Origin: Iodobacter fluviatilis
GTDB taxonomy: Bacteria; Pseudomonadota; Gammaproteobacteria; Burkholderiales; Chitinibacteraceae
Length of the DNA stretch: 64,000 nt
Direction of reading: 5' to 3'
Assembly: GCF_900451195.1 (NCBI RefSeq)
Contig: NZ_UGHR01000001.1
Location: 124,001 to 188,000 of the forward strand
The notes below the pieces were generated by a model. The model did not search any database. It had not been told where the DNA came from and saw only the letters and a list, made by a program, of their open reading frames with translations. Position 1 is the first letter of the stretch; each line of letters starts with the position of its first letter. The translations under genes and the position numbers were made by a program. This document shows, in pieces, positions 26,211 to 34,884 of this stretch.

Positions 26211-27749
26211 TCAGGATAAGTGTACCAAGGATTTGCCCGTCATTTCTTCCGGCTGATCGAGCCCCATTAATGCCAACATGGTAGGGGCAATATCGCGTAA
26301 AGCACCGCTGCCCCGTGCTGCCATTGTTGCCGGGCGGCCGATATAGGCAAATGGAACTTGGTCTGTTGTATGTTGGGTGTGTGGCTGATGTGCTGTGTGA
26401 TCAAACATCAGCTCACAATTACCATGATCGGCCGTAATCAGGATTTCTCCACCGGCTGCAAGCATGGCGTCAACACATTGTGCAACACTCTGGTCTAAAG
26501 CTTCAACTGCTTTAACCGCAGCGTCAAAAATACCTGAGTGTCCAACCATATCCCCATTGGCATAATTACAAATAATGGCTGCATATTGTTTGGATTCAAT
26601 CGCCTCGACAATCCGGCGGGTGACTTCCGGAGCGCTCATTTCAGGCTGTAAATCGTAAGTGGCTACCTTAGGTGAAGGCACCAGGATGCGGTCTTCACCT
26701 AGGAATTCTTTTTCCTCGCCACCTGAGAAGAAGTAAGTGACGTGCGGGTATTTTTCAGTTTCAGCAATGCGAAGCTGTTTTAAGCCCAAATTGGCAATGT
26801 ACTCACCAAAACTGTTTTGTACCTTAGGCTTGTCATAAGCCACCAGTAGCGTTGGATAGGCAGAGCCGTAATTGGTTGCCGTACTGAATGAAGCAAATTG
26901 GGGCTGACGCGCTTTAAAGCCATCAAAGCTGGCATCGGTGAGTGCTGTGGTGATCTGGCGGGCGCGGTCGGCACGGAAATTCATAAAGATCACAACATCG
27001 CCGTCTTGCATGGACGATGGCTTGCCAATAGCGGTGGCGGAAATAAATTCATCGTTTTCATCACGGGCGTAACCGGCTGCCAGTGCCTCGGCGGCGCTAT
27101 TTGCATGGTAGAGGCCTTTGCCTTCAACCATAACGTTGTAGGCTGGCTCAACACGCTCCCAGCGCTTATCTCTGTCCATGGCCCAATAGCGTCCAGTGAC
27201 CGAAACAATCCGTGCTGCAGGGTGGCTGTCACAAACGGCCTGCAATTTTTCTAGGTAAACGGCTGCGCTGCGAGGTGGTGTGTCACGGCCATCTAGGAAG
27301 GCATGAACATTGATCTGACCTGCGCCCGCATCACTGGCTGCAGCAATTAGGGCATGGATATGGGCTTCGTGGCTGTGAACCCCGCCATCAGAGATCAGGC
27401 CTAAGATGTGCAGCGTTTTGCCGCTGCTTTTCGCTTGTTCAATTGCGGCGGCAAAAACAGCGTTCTGGCCAATAGAGCCATCTGCCACATCACAGTCGAT
27501 ACGGCTGATGTCTTGCTGCAGCACGCGGCCAGCGCCAATATTAAGGTGGCCAACTTCAGAGTTACCAAACTGGCCTTTAGGCAGGCCAACATACTCTTCA
27601 GATGCATTGATCGTGGTCCACGGGTAGGTGGCAAACAGGCGATCAAGGTGCGGTTTTTTTGCTGCAGCAATGGCATTATCCGCTGTCTCTTCGCGGTAAC
27701 CGAAGCCATCTAAAATCAGCAAAAGAACGGGCTTGACGTTTTGGCTCAT
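26211..27749 (-). CDS. gpmI: 2,3-bisphosphoglycerate-independent phosphoglycerate mutase
   Basis: GpmI interconverts 3- and 2-phosphoglycerate in glycolysis, using two Mn ions and a phosphoserine. The 512-residue length is standard. The first metal Asp is in LLLILDGFGYRE, the catalytic serine is S64 in GNSEVGHLNIGAGR, HAFLDGRDTPP is conserved, and the second metal site reads ITADHGNCE with HTQHTTDQVPF after it. AGGGA precedes the ATG. It is separated from envC by a terminator. Confidence 0.96.
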   Translation of the reverse strand: MSQNVKPVLLLILDGFGYREETADNAIAAAKKPHLDRLFATYPWTTINASEEYVGLPKGQFGNSEVGHLNIGAGRVLQQDISRIDCDVADGSIGQNAVFAAAIEQAKSSGKTLHILGLISDGGVHSHEAHIHALIAAASDAGAGQINVHAFLDGRDTPPRSAAVYLEKLQAVCDSHPAARIVSVTGRYWAMDRDKRWERVEPAYNVMVEGKGLYHANSAAEALAAGYARDENDEFISATAIGKPSSMQDGDVVIFMNFRADRARQITTALTDASFDGFKARQPQFASFSTATNYGSAYPTLLVAYDKPKVQNSFGEYIANLGLKQLRIAETEKYPHVTYFFSGGEEKEFLGEDRILVPSPKVATYDLQPEMSAPEVTRRIVEAIESKQYAAIICNYANGDMVGHSGIFDAAVKAVEALDQSVAQCVDAMLAAGGEILITADHGNCELMFDHTAHQPHTQHTTDQVPFAYIGRPATMAARGSGALRDIAPTMLALMGLDQPEEMTGKSLVHLS

Positions 27750-27939
27750 ATTTATTTATCCCTGTGATGGATGCTGCTGGTATTTAATGCTTGCTCAGCA
27801 GACAAACAAATTTTAAATATCGCTAGTATTCTAACCTATTGCATAATAGCCTCTATGACGTTTGGCAATATTTCTACCAAATTAAGCAAGAAATAATTAG
27901 AATATCCCCTCAAACCTTTTTTAATCTCAGATAGCGATT

Positions 27940-28245
27940 ATGGCCAATTCCATTGAGCATATGGACGACCCCCACATTGATCAGGCATCGCGTGCGATGA
28001 AGGCGATGTCACACCCCTTGCGTTTGAAAATCCTTTGCGTACTGGGCGACAAAGAAGTCAGCGTGCAGGATATCGTTGAGCAGGTTGGTACGACTCAGTC
28101 GAATATTTCCCAGCATCTTGCACTGATGCGGGAAAAAGGGGTGCTGCGTACACGTAAAGATGCCAACCGGGTTTACTACCGTGTGGGTGATTTACGGACG
28201 CTGGAAGTGATTGTTATGTTAAGAAACGTATTTTGCGGCTTTTAG
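27940..28245 (+). CDS. ArsR family transcriptional regulator
   Basis: A 101-residue winged-helix repressor. Residues about 17-95 form the ArsR domain (AMKAMSHPLRLKILCVL, then the recognition helix TTQSNISQHLALMRE and the wing LRTRKDANRVYYRV). No clear cysteine metal-site motif is present: two of its Cys are in ILCVL and FCGF, and the classic ELCVCDL is replaced by EVSVQDI, so metal sensing in the ArsR manner is unlikely. A second ATG at codon 8 is possible. It is convergent with the tlpA-dsbD group and divergent from gpmI; its target is unknown. Confidence 0.85.
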   Translation: MANSIEHMDDPHIDQASRAMKAMSHPLRLKILCVLGDKEVSVQDIVEQVGTTQSNISQHLALMREKGVLRTRKDANRVYYRVGDLRTLEVIVMLRNVFCGF

Positions 28246-28298
28246 ATTTTTACATCGCGTATTTATTACGCGATGTAATTGCTATAATTTGCTGATGA

Positions 28299-28766
28299 TC
28301 AGCGTGTTAATTCTTTTAAATAATTCTCCAGCTTCTCTTTTTTAAGCCTTCCCAGCTCAATTGCAATTCGTTCACCTTTTGCATTGTATATTGCTGTAAA
28401 GGGTAATCCGCCCAGCTGATTGCCCTCTTTTCGCATTAATTCCATAGCATTGGCTTCCCCAAATAAAACCGGATAATTTATACCGTATTGTTTTGCAAAT
28501 GCAGCAACATCTTTTTGCTCATCAATGGCTACGCCAATAAACCGTACTTTTCCTGCGTATTGTTTTTGTAATGCAATAAATTCTGGTATTTCTTCCCTGC
28601 AGGGGCTGCACCATGTTGCCCAGAAATTAATAATGGCCGGTTTGCCTTTCCACTGAGCAAAAGATTGCATTTTGTTTTGTAAATCAGGGAGTTGGGCTGA
28701 AAAAATAGCGCTCTCTGCCTGAGCAAACCCACTGAGTAAACTTAAAATAATGAAGTATTTTTTCAT
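28299..28766 (-). CDS. TlpA-like periplasmic thiol-disulfide oxidoreductase
   Basis: The 155-residue product has a signal peptide (1-17, ending GFAQA) and one thioredoxin fold. The active site is WCSPC with C53 and C56, in INFWATWCSPCREEIPEF, followed by cis-Pro in GGLPFTAIY. It belongs to the TlpA/ResA/DsbE group that reduces periplasmic disulfides. The ATG overlaps the dsbD stop by four bases (ATGA), so it is coupled to dsbD, which likely supplies its electrons. Confidence 0.9.
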   Translation of the reverse strand: MKKYFIILSLLSGFAQAESAIFSAQLPDLQNKMQSFAQWKGKPAIINFWATWCSPCREEIPEFIALQKQYAGKVRFIGVAIDEQKDVAAFAKQYGINYPVLFGEANAMELMRKEGNQLGGLPFTAIYNAKGERIAIELGRLKKEKLENYLKELTR

Positions 28767-30295
28767 TGTTTTTCCTGTTGAAGCCGTTCTAAAGTGGCTT
28801 TAAAGGCTGCCGGATTTTGATAGCCAATCACGCGTTCATTCAGAAAATGGCCATTACTTCCCGTAAATAGAATTGCAGGGGGACCAAACAGCTTGAACCG
28901 CTTTAATAGTGCCTGATCTGCGGCATTGTTTTGTGTCACATCGGCCCTGAGTAAAACCATGCCTGCTAAGGTTTTTTGAATCTTCGGATCACTGAGTGTG
29001 TCGCGTTCAAATTCTTTGCAGGCAATACACCAATCGGCGTAAAAATCGAGCATCACCATTTTGCCATTGGCCTGGTTAATTGCTTGGTCTAATTCCTGTT
29101 CTGATTTAATCGTGGCAAAGTGCGGGCCGTTTTCTGTTCCAGATTTTTCCCATAAAGGCCTTGCAACCCAAACGGCCATTGCCATAAGTAATACACCGAA
29201 TACAATTTTTACGCCGCGCATAATCCGGCCTGATAGCCTTGGCAGGATGCTGCCGCCGAAGGCACCAATCGCGAGCAGAGGCAGGCCAAGGCCCAGTGCC
29301 AGCATATAGAGTGCACTGCCGCCCAGCAGTAAATCGCCGGTTTGCCCCAGATAAGCCAGCGCTGCGGCCAAGGGTGGAGCGATGCAGGGGCCAACAATCA
29401 GTGCGGAGAGGGCTCCCATGGCAAACACCGAAGTAAATTGACCACCTGGCAAGCGGTTTGACCATTCATTCATTTTGCTTTGAATGCTGCCGGATAATTG
29501 CAGGTCAAATAAGCCAAACATTGCCAGCGCCATAAGAACAAAAAACAGCGCGAATAGTGCAATAACAAACGGTTGTTGTAAGGCTACAACAAGCAGTGTG
29601 CCAGTTGCCGCTGCAGCAATCCCGATGAGTGTGTAGCTCAGGGCCAGTCCTTGCACATAGGTAAACGTTAGCCCCAGGGCGCGCATTTTGCCTTGCTGGC
29701 CATTGCCCAGCACGATGCCGGATACGATAGGGATCAGGGGGTACATACATGAGGTAAGGGCAAGTGCAATGCCTGCCAGAAAAAACACGCTGAGTGTGGC
29801 AAGAAACCCGCCGCTGAAATAAACATCGGCCCCGCCGGGGCCGATTTCAGCAGGAGCCGTACTTTTACCAAACAGCTGATCCAGCGCATCTTTTGGCGGC
29901 TCTCCTGGTTTTAGAATCTGTGTCTGAGGCGGATAGCAAACGCCCACCTCGGCGCAGCCTTGGAATTTTGCAGTAATGGCCGCATTTATGGGAAATGGGG
30001 TGCTGGATTTGATCTGTACCGTGGTGTCGTGCTTGTAAACCTGCACTTTGCCAAAGCTGGGGTCATTTTTTTCCGTGCCCGCAGGCAGCTGGGGCTGGAT
30101 TGTCTGATCCGATTTAAAAGTAATCCGGTCACGGTAGAGGTAATAACCTGGTGCCACTTTAAAACGCGCTTCCAGAGTATGGTCATCAATCTGTACCATG
30201 TAAGCTTGGAACGCTTTTTCAGGAGCAAGTAAATCATCTGCAGCGTTGGCTGTGCCCAATAGGGCAAGGAAAAATAAAATAATACGCAGCATCAT
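28763..30295 (-). CDS. dsbD: Thiol:disulfide interchange protein DsbD
   Basis: DsbD carries electrons from cytosolic thioredoxin to periplasmic reductases. The 510-residue product is shorter than the E. coli protein (565) but has all parts. After a signal peptide (to about 18) comes the alpha domain with the Cys pair in GCAEVGVCYPP. Eight membrane helices follow, with the two key Cys in LTSCMYPLIP and GPCIAPPL. The C-terminal thioredoxin domain has YADWCIACKEFE. It overlaps cutA upstream and the tlpA-like gene downstream by four bases each, forming a tight cutA-dsbD-tlpA operon. Confidence 0.95.
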   Translation of the reverse strand: MMLRIILFFLALLGTANAADDLLAPEKAFQAYMVQIDDHTLEARFKVAPGYYLYRDRITFKSDQTIQPQLPAGTEKNDPSFGKVQVYKHDTTVQIKSSTPFPINAAITAKFQGCAEVGVCYPPQTQILKPGEPPKDALDQLFGKSTAPAEIGPGGADVYFSGGFLATLSVFFLAGIALALTSCMYPLIPIVSGIVLGNGQQGKMRALGLTFTYVQGLALSYTLIGIAAAATGTLLVVALQQPFVIALFALFFVLMALAMFGLFDLQLSGSIQSKMNEWSNRLPGGQFTSVFAMGALSALIVGPCIAPPLAAALAYLGQTGDLLLGGSALYMLALGLGLPLLAIGAFGGSILPRLSGRIMRGVKIVFGVLLMAMAVWVARPLWEKSGTENGPHFATIKSEQELDQAINQANGKMVMLDFYADWCIACKEFERDTLSDPKIQKTLAGMVLLRADVTQNNAADQALLKRFKLFGPPAILFTGSNGHFLNERVIGYQNPAAFKATLERLQQEKQ

Positions 30296-30621
30296 GCCTG
30301 CACCTCTTTACTAAGCCAGTTCAGATAGGCGGGTAATCCCGCTACAGGGCTCAGGGCGATAATTTCGACGACTTCATAGGGATGATTTTCCTGCAGCCAG
30401 GCCTCTAAAACCGGATAAGCGGTTTGGGTCGTTTTTATCAGCAGGGGAACTTCCCGGGCGATTTCGATTCTTTCATTCCATCGGTATGTAGATTGTACTG
30501 GCGCCAATTGGTTCACACAGGCGGCCAAACGGGCTGTTACAAGGCCGGTGGCTAAACGATTTGCTACATCCTCGTCCGGGCAATTGCACAGGACGATCAA
30601 AATATTTTCTGGAGTTGTCAT
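30292..30621 (-). CDS. cutA: Divalent-cation tolerance protein CutA
   Basis: A 109-residue trimeric CutA1-family protein, with the N-terminal strand ILIVLCNCPDED, the region LVTARLAACVNQL, YRWNERIE, and the C-terminal HPYEVVEIIAL. The family is linked to copper tolerance, although the mechanism is unclear; pairing with dsbD is common in proteobacteria. Its ATG (30621-30619) overlaps the ATG of fxsA (30620-30622) on the other strand within the palindrome CATG. Its ribosome site (AGG in CAGGTAAGGC) therefore lies inside fxsA. Confidence 0.93.
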   Translation of the reverse strand: MTTPENILIVLCNCPDEDVANRLATGLVTARLAACVNQLAPVQSTYRWNERIEIAREVPLLIKTTQTAYPVLEAWLQENHPYEVVEIIALSPVAGLPAYLNWLSKEVQA

Positions 30622-31057
30622 GCCTTACCTGCTGTTATTACTTTTTGTGGCGTACCCGATTGCTGAAATTATCACGATTGTTTTGCTGGCAAAAGCCATT
30701 GGTACTTTTTGGGTCGTGCTGTGGCTGATTGCGGCTTTTTTTGGCGGCCTGCTGATGCTGCGCCACCATAAATTAGCGGTGGGTGCTGCTTTATTTGGCG
30801 ATTTACGCTCAGGTCGCTTGTCGGTTCACAGCTTGTTTGCAGTGGCTCGGTATTACATTGCCGCCGTTTTATTATTACTGCCCGGTATTTTGGGCGATGT
30901 GGTTGCGCTGGTTTTACTGTTGCCATGGGGCAAACTGGCAGGAAAAAATACGGCTTCTCCGGCATCAGGGCCTTATTCTTCGCCCGGCGCAACGGGTGAT
31001 GTGATTGATGGTGAGTATCGCCAGGTAAAGCCTGATGCGGATCGCTTACAAGGTTAA
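30620..31057 (+). CDS. fxsA: FxsA family membrane protein
   Basis: A 145-residue cytoplasmic-membrane protein. Helices at about 3-22 and 24-46 are followed by a loop (RHHKLAVGAALFGDLRSG) and a third region at about 72-100 (YYIAAVLLLLPGILGDVVALVLLLP), with a polar tail ending in DVIDGEYRQV, a hallmark of FxsA. In E. coli FxsA relieves F-plasmid exclusion of phage T7 when overproduced; its normal role is unknown. The start at 30620 is supported by GGAG six bases upstream, which lies within cutA codons. A strong terminator follows. Confidence 0.9.
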   Translation: MPYLLLLLFVAYPIAEIITIVLLAKAIGTFWVVLWLIAAFFGGLLMLRHHKLAVGAALFGDLRSGRLSVHSLFAVARYYIAAVLLLLPGILGDVVALVLLLPWGKLAGKNTASPASGPYSSPGATGDVIDGEYRQVKPDADRLQG

Positions 31058-31073
31058 TTGAATTCGTTCATTT

Positions 31074-31110
31074 AAAAATCGCCGCGGGCAGCTGCCTGCG
31101 GCGATTTTTT
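31074..31110. terminator. Bidirectional terminator between fxsA and yggT
   Basis: AAATCGCCGCGGGCA and TGCCTGCGGCGATTT form an almost unbroken stem with A-run before and T-run after. It serves both convergent genes; its right arm abuts the yggT stop at 31111. Confidence 0.9.
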
Positions 31111-31704
31111 TTACTTCAGCATAATCATGCTGACGCCTTGCAAAATAATCTGCTCTAAGCTGGGCACAATCACATTCAGCACCAGCTGAATAGCCAGAAT
31201 CAGCACCAGAGGGGTGATATCCACACCACCAATAGGTGGGATAAAGCGATGTAATGGGCGCAGAAAAGGCGCAGTCAGTGCGGTAAGAATGGGCATCAGC
31301 GGGTTATACGGCGCAAGCCAGGACATCAGCGCTTGGCCGATTACAGTAGCAAACAGCAGATATAACGACATCTTGCAGATTTCAAGCAGGGCTGCTAGTG
31401 CCAGTGAAAACAGCGAAAACGGTGCAGTAAAGTCAAAAGGCCATGGAGATAAGGCCAGTAGCACAGCATGCATCAGCAGGGCCACCAACCAAGCGAGCAT
31501 CAGGCTGGCGCTATCCAGCCCGCGAAAGGGGGGCAGGATACGCCTAACAGGGATGACGGCCCAGTTGGTCAGCGATAAAACAAACTGAGTGAGCGGGTGC
31601 TTGAATGGAATCCTTGCGGCTTGCAAAAAAAAGCGGGCCAGCAAAAGCAGAATAAAAAATTCTGATAAATTACGAATTAAAAAATTGAATGTGTTTGCAA
31701 GCAT
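31111..31704 (-). CDS. YggT family membrane protein
   Basis: The 197-residue product contains two YggT repeats, each a pair of membrane helices with a PxLRPxRRxxPP-like element: IPVRRILPPFRGLD near residue 50 and APFLRPLHRFIPPIGGVDITP near 145. YggT proteins have been linked to membrane-protein placement and osmotic response, without a firm mechanism. It ends the yggS-proC-yggT operon, a widely conserved order, nine bases after proC. Confidence 0.9.
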   Translation of the reverse strand: MLANTFNFLIRNLSEFFILLLLARFFLQAARIPFKHPLTQFVLSLTNWAVIPVRRILPPFRGLDSASLMLAWLVALLMHAVLLALSPWPFDFTAPFSLFSLALAALLEICKMSLYLLFATVIGQALMSWLAPYNPLMPILTALTAPFLRPLHRFIPPIGGVDITPLVLILAIQLVLNVIVPSLEQIILQGVSMIMLK

Positions 31705-31713
31705 TGTAAATCC

Positions 31714-32532
31714 TCAGACTTCAAGACTGCGTGTGGATTCTTCCCCCAACTCGCGGGAGCGGGCCGCTGCGGCAGAAGCTGCTGCAATAATGGTTGTGCG
31801 TACTTGGCTGGTTTCAAGTGCATTAATAGCTCGCTCGGTGGTCCCGCCTTTGGAGGTCACTTTTTGCCTTAATGTGGCAGCATCGTCTTCGCTTTGCAGT
31901 GCGAGTTTTACGGCTCCTGCAAAGGTCTGGTAGGCCAGTTTACGGGCAATTTCGGGGCCAAAGCCCTGAGCGCGGGCTGCCGCTTGTAAGGCTTCCATAA
32001 AATAGAATACATAGGCGGGGCCAGAGCCCGAAATTGCCGTGATTCCATCGATATCGCTTTCTTTTTCTACCCAAACCATTTCGCCAATAGCAGCTAGCAT
32101 GCGCTCGGTTAATTCCCGGTCGGCAGCATTTACGTCGCTGGTGGCATAGGCCCCGGACATCCCTTCCTGAACCAGCGCCGGTGTATTGGGCATGACACGC
32201 ACAATGCGCGGATAAGCGTCCAACCACTGCGATAGTGTTTCTACCCTAATGCCTGCAGCAATAGAAATAACGAGTGCACCATTGATTTGCTGTCGCACAG
32301 ATTTGGCGACAGCTTGTAATTGCTGTGGTTTTACTGCGAATAAAATGGCCTCGCTTTGAGGAAGCGCCGTTTCCGGATCGCTGCAGCTCACGCCAAAGTC
32401 GGCGTTCAGCTGCTCACGTTTGATTGCATCAGGCTCAACCACATGAATCTGAGCGGCTGTAAAGCCCTGTCTGATCATGCCGCCTATCATCGCGATGGCC
32501 ATGTTTCCGCCACCGATAAAAGTGATTTTCAT
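31714..32532 (-). CDS. proC: Pyrroline-5-carboxylate reductase
   Basis: ProC makes L-proline from pyrroline-5-carboxylate with NAD(P)H in the cytosol. The 272-residue product has the Rossmann start ITFIGGGNMAIAMIGGM, VIRVMPNTPALVQEGMSG-like sequence (VRVMPNTPALVQEGMSG), and ITAISGSGPAYVFYFMEAL with the C-terminal GGTTERAINALE. The frame opens 11 codons earlier; MKITFIGGG is chosen because the Rossmann strand must start there. It lies between yggS and yggT. Confidence 0.95.
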   Translation of the reverse strand: MKITFIGGGNMAIAMIGGMIRQGFTAAQIHVVEPDAIKREQLNADFGVSCSDPETALPQSEAILFAVKPQQLQAVAKSVRQQINGALVISIAAGIRVETLSQWLDAYPRIVRVMPNTPALVQEGMSGAYATSDVNAADRELTERMLAAIGEMVWVEKESDIDGITAISGSGPAYVFYFMEALQAAARAQGFGPEIARKLAYQTFAGAVKLALQSEDDAATLRQKVTSKGGTTERAINALETSQVRTTIIAAASAAAARSRELGEESTRSLEV

Positions 32533-32633
32533 AAATTCCTTACACTGGTTAGCCCAAAAAATCATGCATTACCTAGTCTGCTTGGGTGATGCCTGAGGGC
32601 AGATATAAATACGGCACTCAGACAGATCAGACA

Positions 32634-33344
32634 CTAAAGTAATGATGAATTATCCGGGTAGCTGCGGGCGCCGAATAATGCGGTCCCAACCCGCACGAGG
32701 GTAGAACCCTCGCTAATGGCGGTTTCTAAATCACCGGACATTCCCATCGATAAAGTATCTGTGTCCATGCCTGCGGTGATTAGCTGATTTTGTAAATTTC
32801 GCAGAAGAGTAAACTGCTTTGCCAGCTGCGTTAAGTCTTGTGTAGGTTCGGGAATACACATTAAACCCCGTAATTTTATACGAGGTAATTGACAGATTTT
32901 TGTCGCCAATTCCATGCATTCAGCAGGAGCAACACCAGATTTAGAGGCTTCACCCGATACATTGACCTGAATGCAGACATTTAAATCGGGCAAATGTTCC
33001 GGACGCTGTGCAGAAAGCCGCTCAGCAATCTTGAAACGATCAACAGAGTGCACCCAATCTGCCAACTCTGCCACAGATCGGGTTTTATTGCTCTGTAAGG
33101 GACCGATAAAGTGCCAGATGATTTCATTACAATCGCTTAAAGCTGCATGTTTATCTATTAATTCTTGAACATAATTTTCGCCAAAGGCGCGCTGTCCATA
33201 TAAATACAGTGATCTGATGGCTTCACTAGGAAATGTCTTACTCACGGCCAGTAAGCTGATCGTGCTGCTTTGTCTCTGACTGGCGGCGGCGGCTTTTGCA
33301 ATGCGCTCTTGCACACCTTGCCATGCTGTAAATATCGTTGCCAT
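32634..33344 (-). CDS. YggS/PLPBP family pyridoxal phosphate homeostasis protein
   Basis: The 236-residue TIM-barrel protein binds PLP through K36 in LLAVSKTFP and has no known catalytic activity; the family buffers free PLP and affects amino-acid metabolism. Other signatures are FGENYVQELIDK, WHFIGPLQSNKTR, CIQVNVSGEASKSG and LSMGMSGDLETAI. It heads the yggS-proC-yggT group and is divergent from pilT, which is also a standard arrangement. Confidence 0.94.
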   Translation of the reverse strand: MATIFTAWQGVQERIAKAAAASQRQSSTISLLAVSKTFPSEAIRSLYLYGQRAFGENYVQELIDKHAALSDCNEIIWHFIGPLQSNKTRSVAELADWVHSVDRFKIAERLSAQRPEHLPDLNVCIQVNVSGEASKSGVAPAECMELATKICQLPRIKLRGLMCIPEPTQDLTQLAKQFTLLRNLQNQLITAGMDTDTLSMGMSGDLETAISEGSTLVRVGTALFGARSYPDNSSLL

Positions 33345-33472
33345 AATGGGTTATCAACTCTTGTGTGTGCTTTTGCATAAGACGGGGCTTGAACAGATTT
33401 AATCATCTATTTTGTCAGCAGGTCTTCTTGTGAGCGTTCATAAAAGAGGAAATCGTTGGTTCGGGTGATATG

Positions 33473-33517
33473 TAGAGAATTTTTGAAGCCGGGCTTCTTC
33501 AATTTAAAAATTCTCTA
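33473..33517. repeat. 45-bp palindrome between yggS and pilT
   Basis: TAGAGAATTTTT (33473-33484) and AAAAATTCTCTA (33506-33517) are perfect complements, with a nested GAAGCC/GGCTTC hairpin between. It sits 103 bases before pilT and 128 bases before yggS. It could be an operator or a structured leader. Confidence 0.6.
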
Positions 33518-33619
33518 GATATGGCCAAAACGTGCTTTTCTGCAGTAGATCAGTCTTCAGTCCGACAGGCTGCTTGGGCATTATTACGCGAAAACCTATT
33601 ATGCGGACAGGATTAAACA

Positions 33620-34660
33620 ATGGAAATCTCAGAATTATTAGCTTTTACCGTAAAGAATAAGGCGTCTGACTTACATCTCTCCTCTGGTTTGCCTCCGATG
33701 ATTCGGGTAGACGGGGATATTCGCCGGATTAATACGCCAGCTCTCAGCCATAAAGACGTGCACGATATGGTGTACGACATCATGAACGACGGCCAGCGTA
33801 AGATTTACGAAGATACCCTAGAATGCGATTTTTCTTTTGAAATACCGCGTTTAGCGCGTTTTCGGGTGAATGCCTTTGTGCAAAATCGCGGGGCAAGTGC
33901 CGTTTTCCGGGTGATTCCATCAGATATCAAAACACTGGAAGAGCTGGGCTGCCCGCGTATTTTCCAGGAAATTGCCGAAACACCGCGGGGCCTCGTGCTG
34001 GTTACCGGCCCGACCGGATCGGGTAAATCAACTACCCTAGCGGCGATGATTAACTATATCAATGCCAATGAATACGGGCATATTTTAACGGTTGAAGACC
34101 CGATCGAGTTTGTTCATACCTCGCAAAAGTGCCTGATTAACCAGCGCGAAGTGGGGCCGCATACCATGAGCTTCTCTAACGCTTTGCGCTCTGCTTTGCG
34201 TGAAGACCCGGATGTGATTCTGGTGGGGGAAATGCGCGATCTGGAAACCATTCGTTTGGCGCTGACTGCCGCAGAAACAGGGCATCTGGTGTTTGGTACC
34301 TTGCATACGTCTTCTGCTGCTAAAACAATCGACCGGGTGGTTGACGTATTTCCTGCCGCAGAAAAAGAAATGGTGCGCTCGATGTTATCTGAATCGCTGC
34401 GCGCGGTTATTTCACAAACCCTGCTAAAAAAGAAAGAAGGCGGGCGTGTGGCTGCGCATGAAGTGATGATTGGGATTCCTGCGATTCGTAACCTGATTCG
34501 TGAAAATAAAATTGCACAAATGTATTCGGCAATTCAAACCGGATCGCAATTTGGTATGCAAACACTGGATCAGTGTCTGCAGGGTTTATTGCAACGCAAC
34601 ATTATTTCTTTACCAGAAGCAAGAATGAAAGCGGCGATTCCTGATAATTTCCGCGGTTGA
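33620..34660 (+). CDS. pilT: Type IV pilus retraction ATPase PilT
   Basis: PilT is the hexameric cytosolic motor that pulls pilins back, driving twitching motility and DNA uptake. The 346-residue product has Walker A GPTGSGKST (130-138), the Asp box LTVEDPIEF, Walker B with VILVGEMRD, the His box TAAETGHLVFGTLHT, and the PilT-specific AIRNLIREN near residue 290. AGGA precedes the ATG. pilU follows 224 bp later on the same strand. Confidence 0.96.
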   Translation: MEISELLAFTVKNKASDLHLSSGLPPMIRVDGDIRRINTPALSHKDVHDMVYDIMNDGQRKIYEDTLECDFSFEIPRLARFRVNAFVQNRGASAVFRVIPSDIKTLEELGCPRIFQEIAETPRGLVLVTGPTGSGKSTTLAAMINYINANEYGHILTVEDPIEFVHTSQKCLINQREVGPHTMSFSNALRSALREDPDVILVGEMRDLETIRLALTAAETGHLVFGTLHTSSAAKTIDRVVDVFPAAEKEMVRSMLSESLRAVISQTLLKKKEGGRVAAHEVMIGIPAIRNLIRENKIAQMYSAIQTGSQFGMQTLDQCLQGLLQRNIISLPEARMKAAIPDNFRG

Positions 34661-34884
34661 TTTAATTCAGATCAGAGGCAATGGTGGTATAAGCGAGATC
34701 TTTACTTAAATCATGATTGCCTTGTTTTTTTAGTCATAAACCTGTTAAGCAATTGGCTGAAATGTGATTCTGGGTGTGTTTAGCAGATTTTTTTAATCAC
34801 ATTACTTATTAATCAAGTAAGATATCGTTGGTTTAATAAAATGACTTCACAGCCTTTTGGTTAACGCATAGCGGAAAAAGAAAA

